A stretch of 64,000 bases of DNA, from the NCBI RefSeq assembly GCF_007570835.1, contig NZ_SUNC01000004.1, forward strand, positions 1 to 64,000. The letters run 5' to 3'. The translations under genes and the position numbers were made by a program. The notes under the pieces were generated by a model that saw nothing but the letters and a program-made list of their open reading frames with translations, did not search any database and was not told where the DNA came from. Shown one piece after another: positions 18,527-27,182 of the stretch (positions are counted from its first letter, which is position 1; each line of letters opens with the position of its first letter). Source of the stretch: Croceicoccus sediminis. Lineage in GTDB: Bacteria; Pseudomonadota; Alphaproteobacteria; Sphingomonadales; Sphingomonadaceae.

Positions 18527-19330
18527 TTGTGTGAACTTTTTGCCATGAGTGCGTCGGCCCCGCACACGGTCCGCTACGAACTCGACCTGTTTGCCGCAGA
18601 GGGCGGCGAGAAGCATCGCAATCGTGATGGCTGGGGCATCCTTTTCGCGCAGGATCGTGACGCCTACCTTTTCCGCGAACCGGACCCTGCGGCGACCAGC
18701 GAACTGTCCCGCATGGTCGTGCGCAACGAACGCCCGTGCAAGCAACTGATGGCTCATGTCCGGCGCGCAACAGCGGGTGAACCGGAACTGGCGAACACGC
18801 ATCCTTTCGACAGGGTCGTAAGCGGCAGGCGCAACGCCTTTGCGCACAATGGCGAATTGCCCGGCATCGAAGATCGCGCCGACACGCGCGCCCTTATCGC
18901 GACAAGAATAGGCGACACCGATTCCGAACTCGCTTTCCTGCTCCTGCTCGATCGCCTGAGCGTGGCCGAAACCGATATCGACACGCGGTTCGCGGTCTTC
19001 ACCCGGTTCGCGGACGATATGCGCGAATTGGGAAGTGCCAATTTCCTGTTCTTCGATGGCGAATACCTGTTCGTCCACGCCGACAGGCGCCGCTTCGAAA
19101 CGCCGACGGGCCTTAGCGAACGGCGTGAGCCCGGTCTTAACATCCGGTCTTTCGACCATTCGGACTGCGGAAGCAGCTGGAATTCGCGGGGCGCCGGCAT
19201 CGGGGAGATCTCCGGCCCGCTTCACCTATTCGCGTCTGTGCCGTTAAACCCCGATGGCTGGGAACCTCTCCCGCGAGGAACGACTTTAGCGCTGAAGGAT
19301 GGGGCAATCGTCGCCCGACGAACCGGCTGA
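18527..19330 (+). CDS. Class II glutamine amidotransferase domain protein (YafJ-like), TTG start
   Basis: A 267-residue Ntn-type amidotransferase. The catalytic nucleophile must be the residue exposed after Met removal, so the start is the TTG at 18527, giving M-Cys2-ELFAMS; the ATG five codons later would delete the catalytic Cys. A GGAAGG ribosome site lies eight bases upstream. Further family marks are NRDGWGI (glutamine site), HVRRATAG and THPF, and FAHNGEL (Asn-Gly oxyanion). No synthase partner domain is fused, as in YafJ/Gat-like proteins of unknown acceptor. Confidence 0.88.
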   Translation: MCELFAMSASAPHTVRYELDLFAAEGGEKHRNRDGWGILFAQDRDAYLFREPDPAATSELSRMVVRNERPCKQLMAHVRRATAGEPELANTHPFDRVVSGRRNAFAHNGELPGIEDRADTRALIATRIGDTDSELAFLLLLDRLSVAETDIDTRFAVFTRFADDMRELGSANFLFFDGEYLFVHADRRRFETPTGLSERREPGLNIRSFDHSDCGSSWNSRGAGIGEISGPLHLFASVPLNPDGWEPLPRGTTLALKDGAIVARRTG

Positions 19331-19387
19331 ACCGTCCGCAGTCTACCCGTGGCAGCCAGGCCTGCCGTTCAAGATAAGGGAATTTCT

Positions 19388-21103
19388 ATGTCGAAAACCG
19401 TGGCGCAAATCGTGGTGGATGCCCTGCAGAAGGCAGGCGCGAAGCGTGTCTACGGAATTCCCGGCGACACGATCAACCACTTCACCAACGCGGTGGCGAA
19501 AAGCGATTTGCGCTGGGTCGGTGTGCGCCATGAAGAGGCCGGGGCCTTCGCCGCAGGCGGGGAATCCTATATGACGGGCGAACTGTCCGTTTGCGCCGGG
19601 ACATGCGGACCCGGCTCACTGCACTTCGTCAACGGGATTTACGAAAGCCACCGCAACGGTGCGCCGGTCCTGCTCATCGCGTCCGACGTCGCCCGCACGG
19701 AAAGCGGGTTCAACTTTCCGCAGGAAGTGGACCAGAAGAAGATCTACGAACAACATTCGCACTTCTGCGAATACATCTCCCACCCCTCGCAGGCCCGCCG
19801 GATCGTGACGAAGGCGGCGCAGGCCGCCCTTACCAAGCGCGGCGTTGCGGTGGTCATCGTCAACGGCGACATGTTCACCGAAACGGACGACGATGCGATG
19901 GACTGGCAGGTCTATCGCCCGCAGCCCGTCTGCCGGCCGAGCGATGCGGAAATGGCCGAACTGGCCGCGTTGGTCGATGCGGCGGACAAGGTGTCCGTCT
20001 ATGCCGGTATCGGGGCGCGTGACGCCCGCGCGGAAATCATCGCCTTTTGCGACAAGGTGAAAGCACCGATGGTGCACACCACGCGTGCGAAGGAATTCCT
20101 GGAGCCTGACAATCCGTTCAACGTCGGCGTCAACGGCATCCTCGGCAACAAGGCCGGGGTAGAGGCGCTGGAGGAAGCGAACCTGGTCATCACGCTGGGC
20201 TGCGACTTTGCCTATACGCAGTACTATCCGGAATCGAAGAAGATCGCGCAGATCGACATCGATCCCACGCACCTTGGCAGGCGCTCGGCCATCCACCTGG
20301 GCCTGGTCGGCGATGCGAAGACGACGATGGCCGCCCTGCTTGATCTGGTCGCCGCAAAGTCGAGCGACGAGCATCTCAAGACGCACCAGAAACAGTGGCA
20401 GGAAGACCTCGAAGGCTATCAGAAGCAGGGCAAGGAAAGCGATCCCGAACTGATCCACCCGCAGTTCGTCGCCAACATGCTGGACGACAAAGCGGACAGC
20501 GATGCCATCTTCGTGTCGGATGTCGGCACTGCCATGGTCTGGATGCTTCGGCACCTGAAGGCCAACGGCAAGCGGCGCTTCCTCAACAGTCTGTTGCACG
20601 GCACGATGGCAAACGGTTTCCCGCAGGCGATGGGCGCAAAGCTGGCCTATCCCGATCGCCAGGTCATCGCCATGTGCGGCGATGGCGGTTTGACCATGTT
20701 GATGGGCGACCTGCTGACGCTGGTGCAGGAAAAAATTCCGCTGAAACTGGTCGTGTTCCGCAACGACACGCTCGGCTTCGTCGAAATGGAGCAGCGTGTC
20801 GAAGGTCTCGTCGATCACTTCACCGGGATGCACAATCCCGAATTCGCAAAGCTTGCCGAAGCGTGCGGCATCGCGGGCTGGCATGTCGCCAACGCCAACG
20901 ACCTAGAGGCGGCGATGGACGGCTGGCTTCGGCACGATGGCCCGGCACTGCTGGAAGTGAAGGTCAACCAGATGGAACTGGTGATGCCGCCCAAGATCGA
21001 GGCGTCGCAGGTTGCCTCGACCGCGATGTTCGGAATAAAGGCGGTCCTCGATGGGCGCACCCGCGAAGTCGTCGATCTGCTGCGGAACAATTTCTTGCGA
21101 TGA
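19388..21103 (+). CDS. poxB: Thiamine-diphosphate pyruvate dehydrogenase (quinone), PoxB-like
   Basis: A 571-residue ThDP enzyme of the pyruvate oxidase group. Glu50 in RHEEAGAFA is the cofactor-activating Glu (same position as in E. coli PoxB). The FAD domain lies at ~185-340, and the ThDP/Mg motif begins GDGGLTMLMGDLLT near residue 431 and ends in an Asn about 28 residues on. The C-terminal part (~535-571) would be the lipid-binding tail in PoxB. Expected reaction: oxidative decarboxylation of pyruvate to acetate plus CO2, with electrons to ubiquinone. ATG 19388 has an AAGGGA site. The quinol oxidase genes lie just downstream, which fits. Other ThDP enzymes of similar shape cannot be fully excluded. 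Confidence 0.85.
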   Translation: MSKTVAQIVVDALQKAGAKRVYGIPGDTINHFTNAVAKSDLRWVGVRHEEAGAFAAGGESYMTGELSVCAGTCGPGSLHFVNGIYESHRNGAPVLLIASDVARTESGFNFPQEVDQKKIYEQHSHFCEYISHPSQARRIVTKAAQAALTKRGVAVVIVNGDMFTETDDDAMDWQVYRPQPVCRPSDAEMAELAALVDAADKVSVYAGIGARDARAEIIAFCDKVKAPMVHTTRAKEFLEPDNPFNVGVNGILGNKAGVEALEEANLVITLGCDFAYTQYYPESKKIAQIDIDPTHLGRRSAIHLGLVGDAKTTMAALLDLVAAKSSDEHLKTHQKQWQEDLEGYQKQGKESDPELIHPQFVANMLDDKADSDAIFVSDVGTAMVWMLRHLKANGKRRFLNSLLHGTMANGFPQAMGAKLAYPDRQVIAMCGDGGLTMLMGDLLTLVQEKIPLKLVVFRNDTLGFVEMEQRVEGLVDHFTGMHNPEFAKLAEACGIAGWHVANANDLEAAMDGWLRHDGPALLEVKVNQMELVMPPKIEASQVASTAMFGIKAVLDGRTREVVDLLRNNFLR

Positions 21104-21166
21104 ATTGTCCCGTCGCTAACCTTGCTGAAAACTGAAGGCGGCATCGGTCCGCAAGCTGAGGAAATG

Positions 21167-21598
21167 ATGAAAATGTTTCGGAACCTACGACCTGCCACGA
21201 TTGCCGTGCCGCTGATGCTTGCTCTTTCGCTGGCCGCCTGCGGCGATCCCACCGCGCAGGATCAGGGAGAAACGGACGCATCGATGAGCGATCAGCCCGG
21301 CGTCGAAGTCGGCCCCGTTACGCAAGGTCAGGCACAGGCCGAAGCGAAGGAACTTGCCCTCCGGCTTGCCTCGGGCGATCTCGCGTCTTCGGAAGCAGCG
21401 GTCGCGCTCGAAGACCTCGACCGGGTGATCAACGACAACATCGTCGAATTCCCCGAAGACATGCGCGCCGGTCTTTCCGAAGACGTCGCATCCGCACGCG
21501 ATGCGCTGACCGCCAATGATATGGAAGGCCTGCAAGAAGCGGCAACCCGGATCGAGAGCAAGCTTTCCGGTTCGGCAGCAACCCCCGCAGCCAGCTAA
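21167..21598 (+). CDS. Small predicted lipoprotein
   Basis: About 143 residues. A hydrophobic signal with lipobox LSLAAC-GD near residue 25 predicts a lipid-anchored periplasmic protein. The mature part is acidic and helical (Glu/Ala/Asp-rich) without a family I recognise. Three in-frame ATGs (21164, 21167, 21173) follow a GAGGAA site, so the exact start is uncertain. It sits between poxB and cyoA on the same strand. Confidence 0.7.
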   Translation: MKMFRNLRPATIAVPLMLALSLAACGDPTAQDQGETDASMSDQPGVEVGPVTQGQAQAEAKELALRLASGDLASSEAAVALEDLDRVINDNIVEFPEDMRAGLSEDVASARDALTANDMEGLQEAATRIESKLSGSAATPAAS

Positions 21599-21674
21599 GT
21601 GGCCGGGGCCTCCCGGGATGCGGGATCGAGGGCGCTGGCCCGATCGATCACCGCCTCTGCTTAGGACTTTGATA

Positions 21675-22634
21675 GTGGGCTCTTTTCATCCCGGCAGGAT
21701 CGTTGCAGGCCTGTGCCTTGCCATGATGACGGCCGGCGCGGCGCATGCGTCGTCCGGCATGGAACAAAGCTTCCTGCAGCCGATGGGCCCGGTAGCGGAG
21801 GAGCAATTCTCCCACCTTCTACGCGTGGTTGGGATCACCATGGTGGTGATCCTGCCCGTGCTGATCGGCGTGCCCTTCATCCTGTGGCGCTATCGCTATG
21901 CGAAGCCGAAGGGCGACTACACGCCCGAATGGGAATTTTCAAAGGCGCTCGAATGGGCCCTTTGGGGCGTGCCGGTGGTGGTCGTCCTCGTGCTGGCAAG
22001 CTGGCTCTGGTATTCGACCGAAAAGCTCGATCCCTATCGCGCGCAAGGGCCCGACCCCTTGCAGGTGCAGGTGATCGGGCTCGATTGGAAATGGGTCTTC
22101 ATCTATCCCGAAGAAGGCATCGCCACGGTCAACGAACTGGCCGTTCCGGTCGGACGCCCGGTCGAACTGACACTGACGACCGACACGGTGATGCAGAGCC
22201 TGCTAATTTCATCGCTCACCGGCCAGATTTACGCGATGCCCGGCATGACGACGAAACTGAATTTCTCCGCCAGCCGCACGGGTGTCGCCGAGGGAGAGAA
22301 TACGCAGTTCAACGGCGATGGGTTCGGCCTGCAGAAATTCACCGTTCGCGCTTTGGAGCCTGCCGATTATGCGGCTTGGGCTGCAGGCGGGTCGAGCGAG
22401 TTGACGCTGGACGAGGCGACTTACGCAATCCTGCGCCGACAGTCCGCACTGGCCGACGCGCGTGAGGAACTGGGGCTGGAAAGAAACGCTCAGCCGGTCA
22501 TGATGACATTGGGCCGGCAAGGCATATTCGATCAGATCGTGGCCAAGTATCACGGGCGCGGCGACGGTAAGCGGCACGCGGACTGGGGCGGCACCGGTTT
22601 GCCCGCCGAGGGAACCGGAGGGGGCGAAAAGTGA
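21675..22634 (+). CDS. cyoA: Cytochrome bo-type ubiquinol oxidase subunit II
   Basis: A 319-residue subunit II. The signal peptide (about 1-28, AHA-SSG) is followed by two membrane helices (~50-75 and ~95-120) and a periplasmic cupredoxin domain (~130-260). The CuA-binding Cys pair of cytochrome c oxidases is absent: the segment reads LLISSLTGQIYAMPGM, so this is a quinol oxidase subunit. I chose GTG 21675, preceded by TAGGA at eight bases, because it gives a clean signal peptide. Its stop overlaps the cyoB start (GTGA), which supports coupled translation. Confidence 0.9.
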   Translation: MGSFHPGRIVAGLCLAMMTAGAAHASSGMEQSFLQPMGPVAEEQFSHLLRVVGITMVVILPVLIGVPFILWRYRYAKPKGDYTPEWEFSKALEWALWGVPVVVVLVLASWLWYSTEKLDPYRAQGPDPLQVQVIGLDWKWVFIYPEEGIATVNELAVPVGRPVELTLTTDTVMQSLLISSLTGQIYAMPGMTTKLNFSASRTGVAEGENTQFNGDGFGLQKFTVRALEPADYAAWAAGGSSELTLDEATYAILRRQSALADAREELGLERNAQPVMMTLGRQGIFDQIVAKYHGRGDGKRHADWGGTGLPAEGTGGGEK

Positions 22635-24739
22635 GCCAGGATACCAGCCCCATCTTCGGCAACCTGAACTGGAACGTCACGCCCTACACCGATCTTTTGC
22701 GGGACGTGAACAGCAGCACGATAATCGGTGCGGGCGCGGCCAGCGTGCTCGTGCTGGGCGCTATCGCGACGCTGGCCCTGCTGACTTACATGCGCTGGTG
22801 GGGGCCGCTCTATCGCAACTGGCTGACATCGCCGGACGCGAAGAAGATCGGCATCATGTATATCGTGCTGGGCCTCGTCATGCTGGCGCGCGGCGTGATC
22901 GAAGGTTTCGTCATCCGCGCCCAACAGGCGACCGCGCTGGGCACCCTGACGCAGGAGCACAAGGTCGGCCTGGTCGCGCCCGACCACTTTGCCCAGCTGT
23001 TCAGTACGCACGGCACGATCATGATCTTTTTCGTGGCAATGCCGCTGTTGATCGGCCTCATCAACTTCGTGCTGCCGCAGCAACTGGGCGCGCGCGACAT
23101 GGCCTTTCCAGTCCTGAACCAGGTCAGCCTGGGCCTGACCGCGGCGGGCGCGGGACTGGTCATGATCTCGCTGCTGATCGGCCAGTTCGGCACGGGTGGG
23201 TGGACGATGTATCCGCCCTATACCGGCATCGATTTCAGCCCCGGCGAAGGGGTCGATTACTGGCTTTGGGCGATCCTGATATCGGGCATGGGCTCGACGC
23301 TGACGGGCATGAATTTCGCCGTCACCATCTTCAAGGAACGCGCACCGGGCATGCATTTCATGCGCATGCCGCTGTTCTGCTGGACGAGCCTGTGCGTTGC
23401 CATCATGCTGATCTACGCCATGCCCGCGCTGACGGTGTCGAGCGGGATGCTGATGCTGGACCGCTATGCCGGTTTCCACTTCTTCACCAACGCTGCTGGC
23501 GGCAACATGATGAATTACGCCAACATCTTCTGGATGTTCGGCCACCCGGAAGTCTACATCCTGGTCCTGCCGGCCTTTGGCGTGTTTTCGGAAATCAGTT
23601 CGACTTATTCGGGCAAACGGCTCTACGGCTACACCTCGCTGGTAATCGCCAGCATGAGCATCGCGGTGATCAGCTTCACCGTCTGGCTGCACCACTTCTT
23701 CACCATGGGGCAGAGCGCCGGGGTCAACATCGCCTTCGGCATTGCCACGATGATCATCGGCATCCCGACCGGCGTGAAGATCTACGACTGGATGGCGACG
23801 ATGTGGCGCGGCCGCGTGCGGATCACTGCGCCGATCGTCTACCTGACGGGCTTTTTCCTGCTGTTCGTGATCGGCGGACTGTCGGGCATCATTCTCGCCA
23901 ATCCGTCCATCGATTACCAGGTTCACAATACGACGTTCCTGGTCGCGCACTTCCACAACGTGATCATCCCGGGCGTGCTCTACGGGATGCTTGCGGGCAT
24001 CCATTACTGGTTTCCCAAGGCCTTCGGCTTTCGGCTCGATGAAACCTGGGGACGGCGTACGGCCTTCCTGTTCGTGGGCGGTTTCGTGTTCACGTTCCTG
24101 CCGCTCTACGTACTGGGGCTGATGGGAATGCCGCGCCGTTCCCCTACGTTCCAGAACCCCGATTTCATGCCGTGGATGTATATTGCCGCCTTCGGCGCGG
24201 TGCTGATGCTGTGCGCGCTTACCAGCCTGTTCTGGACGTTCTTCACCAGCTATCGCAACCGTATGGCGCTGGCCGTGCCGGGCGGAGATCCCTGGAACGG
24301 ATCGACGCTGGAATGGTCGACGCCTGCCCCCGTCCCCGAATGGACGTTCCCGCGCATCCCCTACGTCGCGGCGCGAGACGACTGGGGCGAGCGTAAGCGC
24401 GCGGGCGACCCGTGGAAGGCGCCCCAGCAATATTGCGACATCGAAATGCCCGCGAACACCGCGCATGGCCTGCTGATTGCAGGCGCTGCCTTCGCCCTCG
24501 GCTTTGCGGCGATATGGCATATCTGGTGGCTCGTGATCCTGAGTTTTCTTGCCATCCCCGGCGTCCTTGCCCTTCGCGGCATGCGCGTGATCGAACCCAA
24601 AGTCATCTCCGCTGCCGAGGTGCGCGAAACCGATCAGCGTTTCCGCCATCTGGCAACCACCCTCGCCCCGATCACGCGTGCCGAGGAGGAAAGCGAGCGG
24701 AATAGAGGCGTTCCCGACATTTCGGAGTTTGCCGGATGA
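22631..24739 (+). CDS. cyoB: Cytochrome bo-type ubiquinol oxidase subunit I
   Basis: A 702-residue haem-copper oxidase subunit with about 15 membrane helices. The metal ligands are visible: STHGTIM (low-spin haem His), the CuB His and cross-linked Tyr in GHPEVYI, the His pair in WLHHFFTMG, and HFHN for the high-spin haem. It should oxidise ubiquinol, reduce O2 to water and pump protons in the inner membrane. The start is GTG 22631 in overlap with cyoA. It is slightly longer than E. coli CyoB, mostly at the charged C-terminal tail. Confidence 0.95.
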   Translation: MSQDTSPIFGNLNWNVTPYTDLLRDVNSSTIIGAGAASVLVLGAIATLALLTYMRWWGPLYRNWLTSPDAKKIGIMYIVLGLVMLARGVIEGFVIRAQQATALGTLTQEHKVGLVAPDHFAQLFSTHGTIMIFFVAMPLLIGLINFVLPQQLGARDMAFPVLNQVSLGLTAAGAGLVMISLLIGQFGTGGWTMYPPYTGIDFSPGEGVDYWLWAILISGMGSTLTGMNFAVTIFKERAPGMHFMRMPLFCWTSLCVAIMLIYAMPALTVSSGMLMLDRYAGFHFFTNAAGGNMMNYANIFWMFGHPEVYILVLPAFGVFSEISSTYSGKRLYGYTSLVIASMSIAVISFTVWLHHFFTMGQSAGVNIAFGIATMIIGIPTGVKIYDWMATMWRGRVRITAPIVYLTGFFLLFVIGGLSGIILANPSIDYQVHNTTFLVAHFHNVIIPGVLYGMLAGIHYWFPKAFGFRLDETWGRRTAFLFVGGFVFTFLPLYVLGLMGMPRRSPTFQNPDFMPWMYIAAFGAVLMLCALTSLFWTFFTSYRNRMALAVPGGDPWNGSTLEWSTPAPVPEWTFPRIPYVAARDDWGERKRAGDPWKAPQQYCDIEMPANTAHGLLIAGAAFALGFAAIWHIWWLVILSFLAIPGVLALRGMRVIEPKVISAAEVRETDQRFRHLATTLAPITRAEEESERNRGVPDISEFAG

Positions 24740-25362
24740 GTGAGAACAAGCTTTATCCCGGCCTCAACCTGGGTGACGGGCACGCCGAAGCGCACGAGCA
24801 GGCCGAAAGCACGGTGTTCGGCTTCTGGGTCTTCCTGATGAGCGATCTCATCATTTTCGGGATCCTGTTCGCAAGCTATGCCTCGTACCTCGATCCCATC
24901 GGCATAGCGGGCGGACCGGGCCCCAGCGACCTTTTCGACATCAAGAGCGTGGCGATCCAGACCGGGTTCCTGCTGTTTGGCGGCGTCGCCTATGGCGGGG
25001 TTTCGCTGGCCGTGAAGTACGAACACGGCCGCGGTAAAGTCATCGCCTGGCTTCTGGTTTGTGCCTTGCTCGGCGCGGGTTTCCTGTTCTTTGAAGTGAA
25101 GGACTTCATCACGCAGGCCGGCAAGGGCGGCGTGCCGCAGGCCAGCGGCTGGCTCAGTTCGTACTGGTTGCTGGTCGGCCTGCATGGATTTCACGTCTTT
25201 TCCGGGATTCTCTGGATCCTGACCTCGGTTGCGCAAATCGCGTTCCGCGGGCTGGACGATGTCGTGAAGGTCCGCCTTTCGATGCTGGGCGTGTTCTGGC
25301 ACTTTCTCGACCTGATCTGGGTCGGGATCTTCTCCTTCGTATTCCTGGTGCCGCTCGCATGA
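24736..25362 (+). CDS. cyoC: Cytochrome bo-type ubiquinol oxidase subunit III
   Basis: A 208-residue subunit III with five predicted membrane helices and the EHEQAESTVFGFWVFLMSD N-terminal signature of quinol oxidase subunit III. It stabilises subunit I. Both ends overlap neighbours by four bases (ATGA with cyoB and with cyoD), so the four cyo genes form a translationally coupled operon. Confidence 0.93.
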   Translation: MSENKLYPGLNLGDGHAEAHEQAESTVFGFWVFLMSDLIIFGILFASYASYLDPIGIAGGPGPSDLFDIKSVAIQTGFLLFGGVAYGGVSLAVKYEHGRGKVIAWLLVCALLGAGFLFFEVKDFITQAGKGGVPQASGWLSSYWLLVGLHGFHVFSGILWILTSVAQIAFRGLDDVVKVRLSMLGVFWHFLDLIWVGIFSFVFLVPLA

Positions 25363-25739
25363 CAAAACCGAACACAGGAGAGCTCAGCCCGGAACAGGGC
25401 GCCCGCGAGGAGATCAAGAGCTACGCCGTCGGTTTCGTAGCCAGCTTGCTGCTAACCGCCGGGGCCTTTGTGGCCGTGCTTTCCGACTTGCCCTCGACGA
25501 TAGCGATCGTCCTGATCTGCGTGGCCGCGCTGCTTCAGATCATCACGCATTTGCGCAATTTCCTGCATCTCAGTTTTTCCGGCAATCAGTCCCGCGAAGA
25601 CCTGCTTCTCGTGCTGTTTTCGGCCGCGCTGCTGACGATCATGGCGGGCGGCACATGGTACATCATGTCCGATCTGAGCGCCCGCATGCATGGCACACCT
25701 GGCACCAGCGCGATGCCCCATGATGCCGCCAATCATTAA
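25359..25739 (+). CDS. cyoD: Cytochrome bo-type ubiquinol oxidase subunit IV
   Basis: A 126-residue small subunit with three membrane helices (~25-50, 55-75, 85-105) and the typical ITHLRNFLHL segment between helices 2 and 3. It assists CuB site assembly in E. coli. It is the last of the cyoABCD set; the cyoE haem O synthase gene that often follows is not in the window. Confidence 0.9.
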   Translation: MTKPNTGELSPEQGAREEIKSYAVGFVASLLLTAGAFVAVLSDLPSTIAIVLICVAALLQIITHLRNFLHLSFSGNQSREDLLLVLFSAALLTIMAGGTWYIMSDLSARMHGTPGTSAMPHDAANH

Positions 25740-25751
25740 TCGCCACGATCC

Positions 25752-26441
25752 GTGATCACGCGCAGTCATGCCGTCTTCACGCTGAACTTCGTGGCCGGCT
25801 GGGTAGACGCGGCTGGCTTTCTGGCGCTGGCCGGGGCGGTCCGGGCCTTCCCCTCTTTCATGAGTGGAAATTCGACCAAAGTGGTCGCGGACGTCGTTTC
25901 GGGCGACTTTTCGCTGGCCCGTCTGGTGACCGTCGTCGTGCTGGCCTTCATGGCGGGAGCCTTTATCGCCCGCCTGATCAACAACGGCACGCGCCGCCGG
26001 GAAAGTGCGGCATTGGCGGGCGTGGCCGGTGTCGTGTGGTTCGCCCTTGCCGGAGTTTTGGCCGGATGGTCCGATTATCCGGTCCTGCTGCTTTTGGCGC
26101 TGGGCATGGGGATGATCAACCGGGCGCTTCAGGGGCGTGACGGCTATACCGTTCTTACCTTTGTGACTGGCGCAATCGTAACGATCGCCTCGGATATTGC
26201 CGATGCCATCTCCGGGCGCGGGGAGTGGCGGCAAGTCCTTCAACCGCTCAGCATCTGGGGCGCGATCCTTTCGGGGGCGGCGGCAGGGGGCCTGCTGACC
26301 CTGAACGTCGGGCTGCATGCCGGTCTTTTCATCCCGGCCCTGATCATCAGCTTGTTGTCCATCGTCAACGCACTGGGCAAGCTGGAACCGGCCGAAGGTC
26401 CGCAGGACGGCCATCCCGCAGGTTTCAGGCAGCATGGCTGA
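25752..26441 (+). CDS. DUF1275 (YoaK-family) membrane protein
   Basis: A 229-residue polytopic protein (about six helices) with the DUF1275 marks NFVAGWVDAAGFLAL near the start and FMSGNSTK. Function unknown. It starts at GTG 25752, 12 bases after cyoD on the same strand, so it may be cotranscribed. Its end converges with the DUF4396 gene 17 bases away. Confidence 0.85.
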   Translation: MITRSHAVFTLNFVAGWVDAAGFLALAGAVRAFPSFMSGNSTKVVADVVSGDFSLARLVTVVVLAFMAGAFIARLINNGTRRRESAALAGVAGVVWFALAGVLAGWSDYPVLLLLALGMGMINRALQGRDGYTVLTFVTGAIVTIASDIADAISGRGEWRQVLQPLSIWGAILSGAAAGGLLTLNVGLHAGLFIPALIISLLSIVNALGKLEPAEGPQDGHPAGFRQHG

Positions 26442-26458
26442 TCCCAAGAGCGGCGCGG

Positions 26459-27142
26459 TTACATCTCTTCCTTGAGGCCGGACCGGATCAGCCACCAATT
26501 CGGCAGATATGCGGTGGCAAAGCCTGCCAGCATGGCCACCTGCATCGCCGCCCAGAATACCGGGCTTCCCGCATCGATACTTTGCCCGAACCACGCGGGA
26601 AACAGCACGAAATGCGCCAGCCCCATGAAGCCGTACATGCCGACCTGCCAACTTGTGAGCGAGAGGACGTCCGCCTTGGCTGCGGCCTTTATCCCCTCAC
26701 CCGGTGAAAGGTCGCGCATCGGTACGATGGCGAAATACTGGAACACGATGCCGGTCAGCAATGCGACCACGTAGTCCAGCGTCCACTGGGCGAAAATCTC
26801 GGTCGACCAGATCGTGCCGAGCCCGAAAAAGGTCAGCACGCCCGGCACGTAGTGGGCAAGGTTTTCGCAGAAAAGATCGGCCAGCGCGCAGCCGGCGCCG
26901 CAATGCAGTGTGCCCTTGGCGACAGTCGCCGCGAACGGCCCCTTTTCGCCCCCCGGCGCCGCATAAGTCCGGTAGAACCAGATCAGAAGCGGCCCGCCGA
27001 AAAGGGCGCACAGAGGCCATACGAAGCGCATGACCGTCATGCTTGGCGGATGGCGCAGCATTTCCCGCACCATGTAGACAGCGCATAGGACGCCAAGCGC
27101 CAGCAGCCCGATGGCGGCCATTTGTACCCCTGACGGAATCAC
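26459..27142 (-). CDS. DUF4396-family membrane protein
   Basis: A 227-residue membrane protein with about six helices. The conserved feature is GTLHCGAGCALAD, with Cys pairs and acid near a helix start, matching DUF4396 proteins; their function is unknown, though some sit beside metal- or redox-related genes. It follows the YdeP-type molybdoprotein gene by 40 bases on the same strand, so the two are probably cotranscribed and may work together. Confidence 0.8.
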   Translation of the reverse strand: MIPSGVQMAAIGLLALGVLCAVYMVREMLRHPPSMTVMRFVWPLCALFGGPLLIWFYRTYAAPGGEKGPFAATVAKGTLHCGAGCALADLFCENLAHYVPGVLTFFGLGTIWSTEIFAQWTLDYVVALLTGIVFQYFAIVPMRDLSPGEGIKAAAKADVLSLTSWQVGMYGFMGLAHFVLFPAWFGQSIDAGSPVFWAAMQVAMLAGFATAYLPNWWLIRSGLKEEM

Positions 27143-27182
27143 GCTGACAGGCCCTTTCCTAAAGGCTTTTCAGAACCGCGGC

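Noticed and set aside
22550-24649. 699-codon minus-strand open frame
   Set aside because: Antisense to cyoB and rich in His/Arg/Asp from reverse-complemented membrane codons; no family features.
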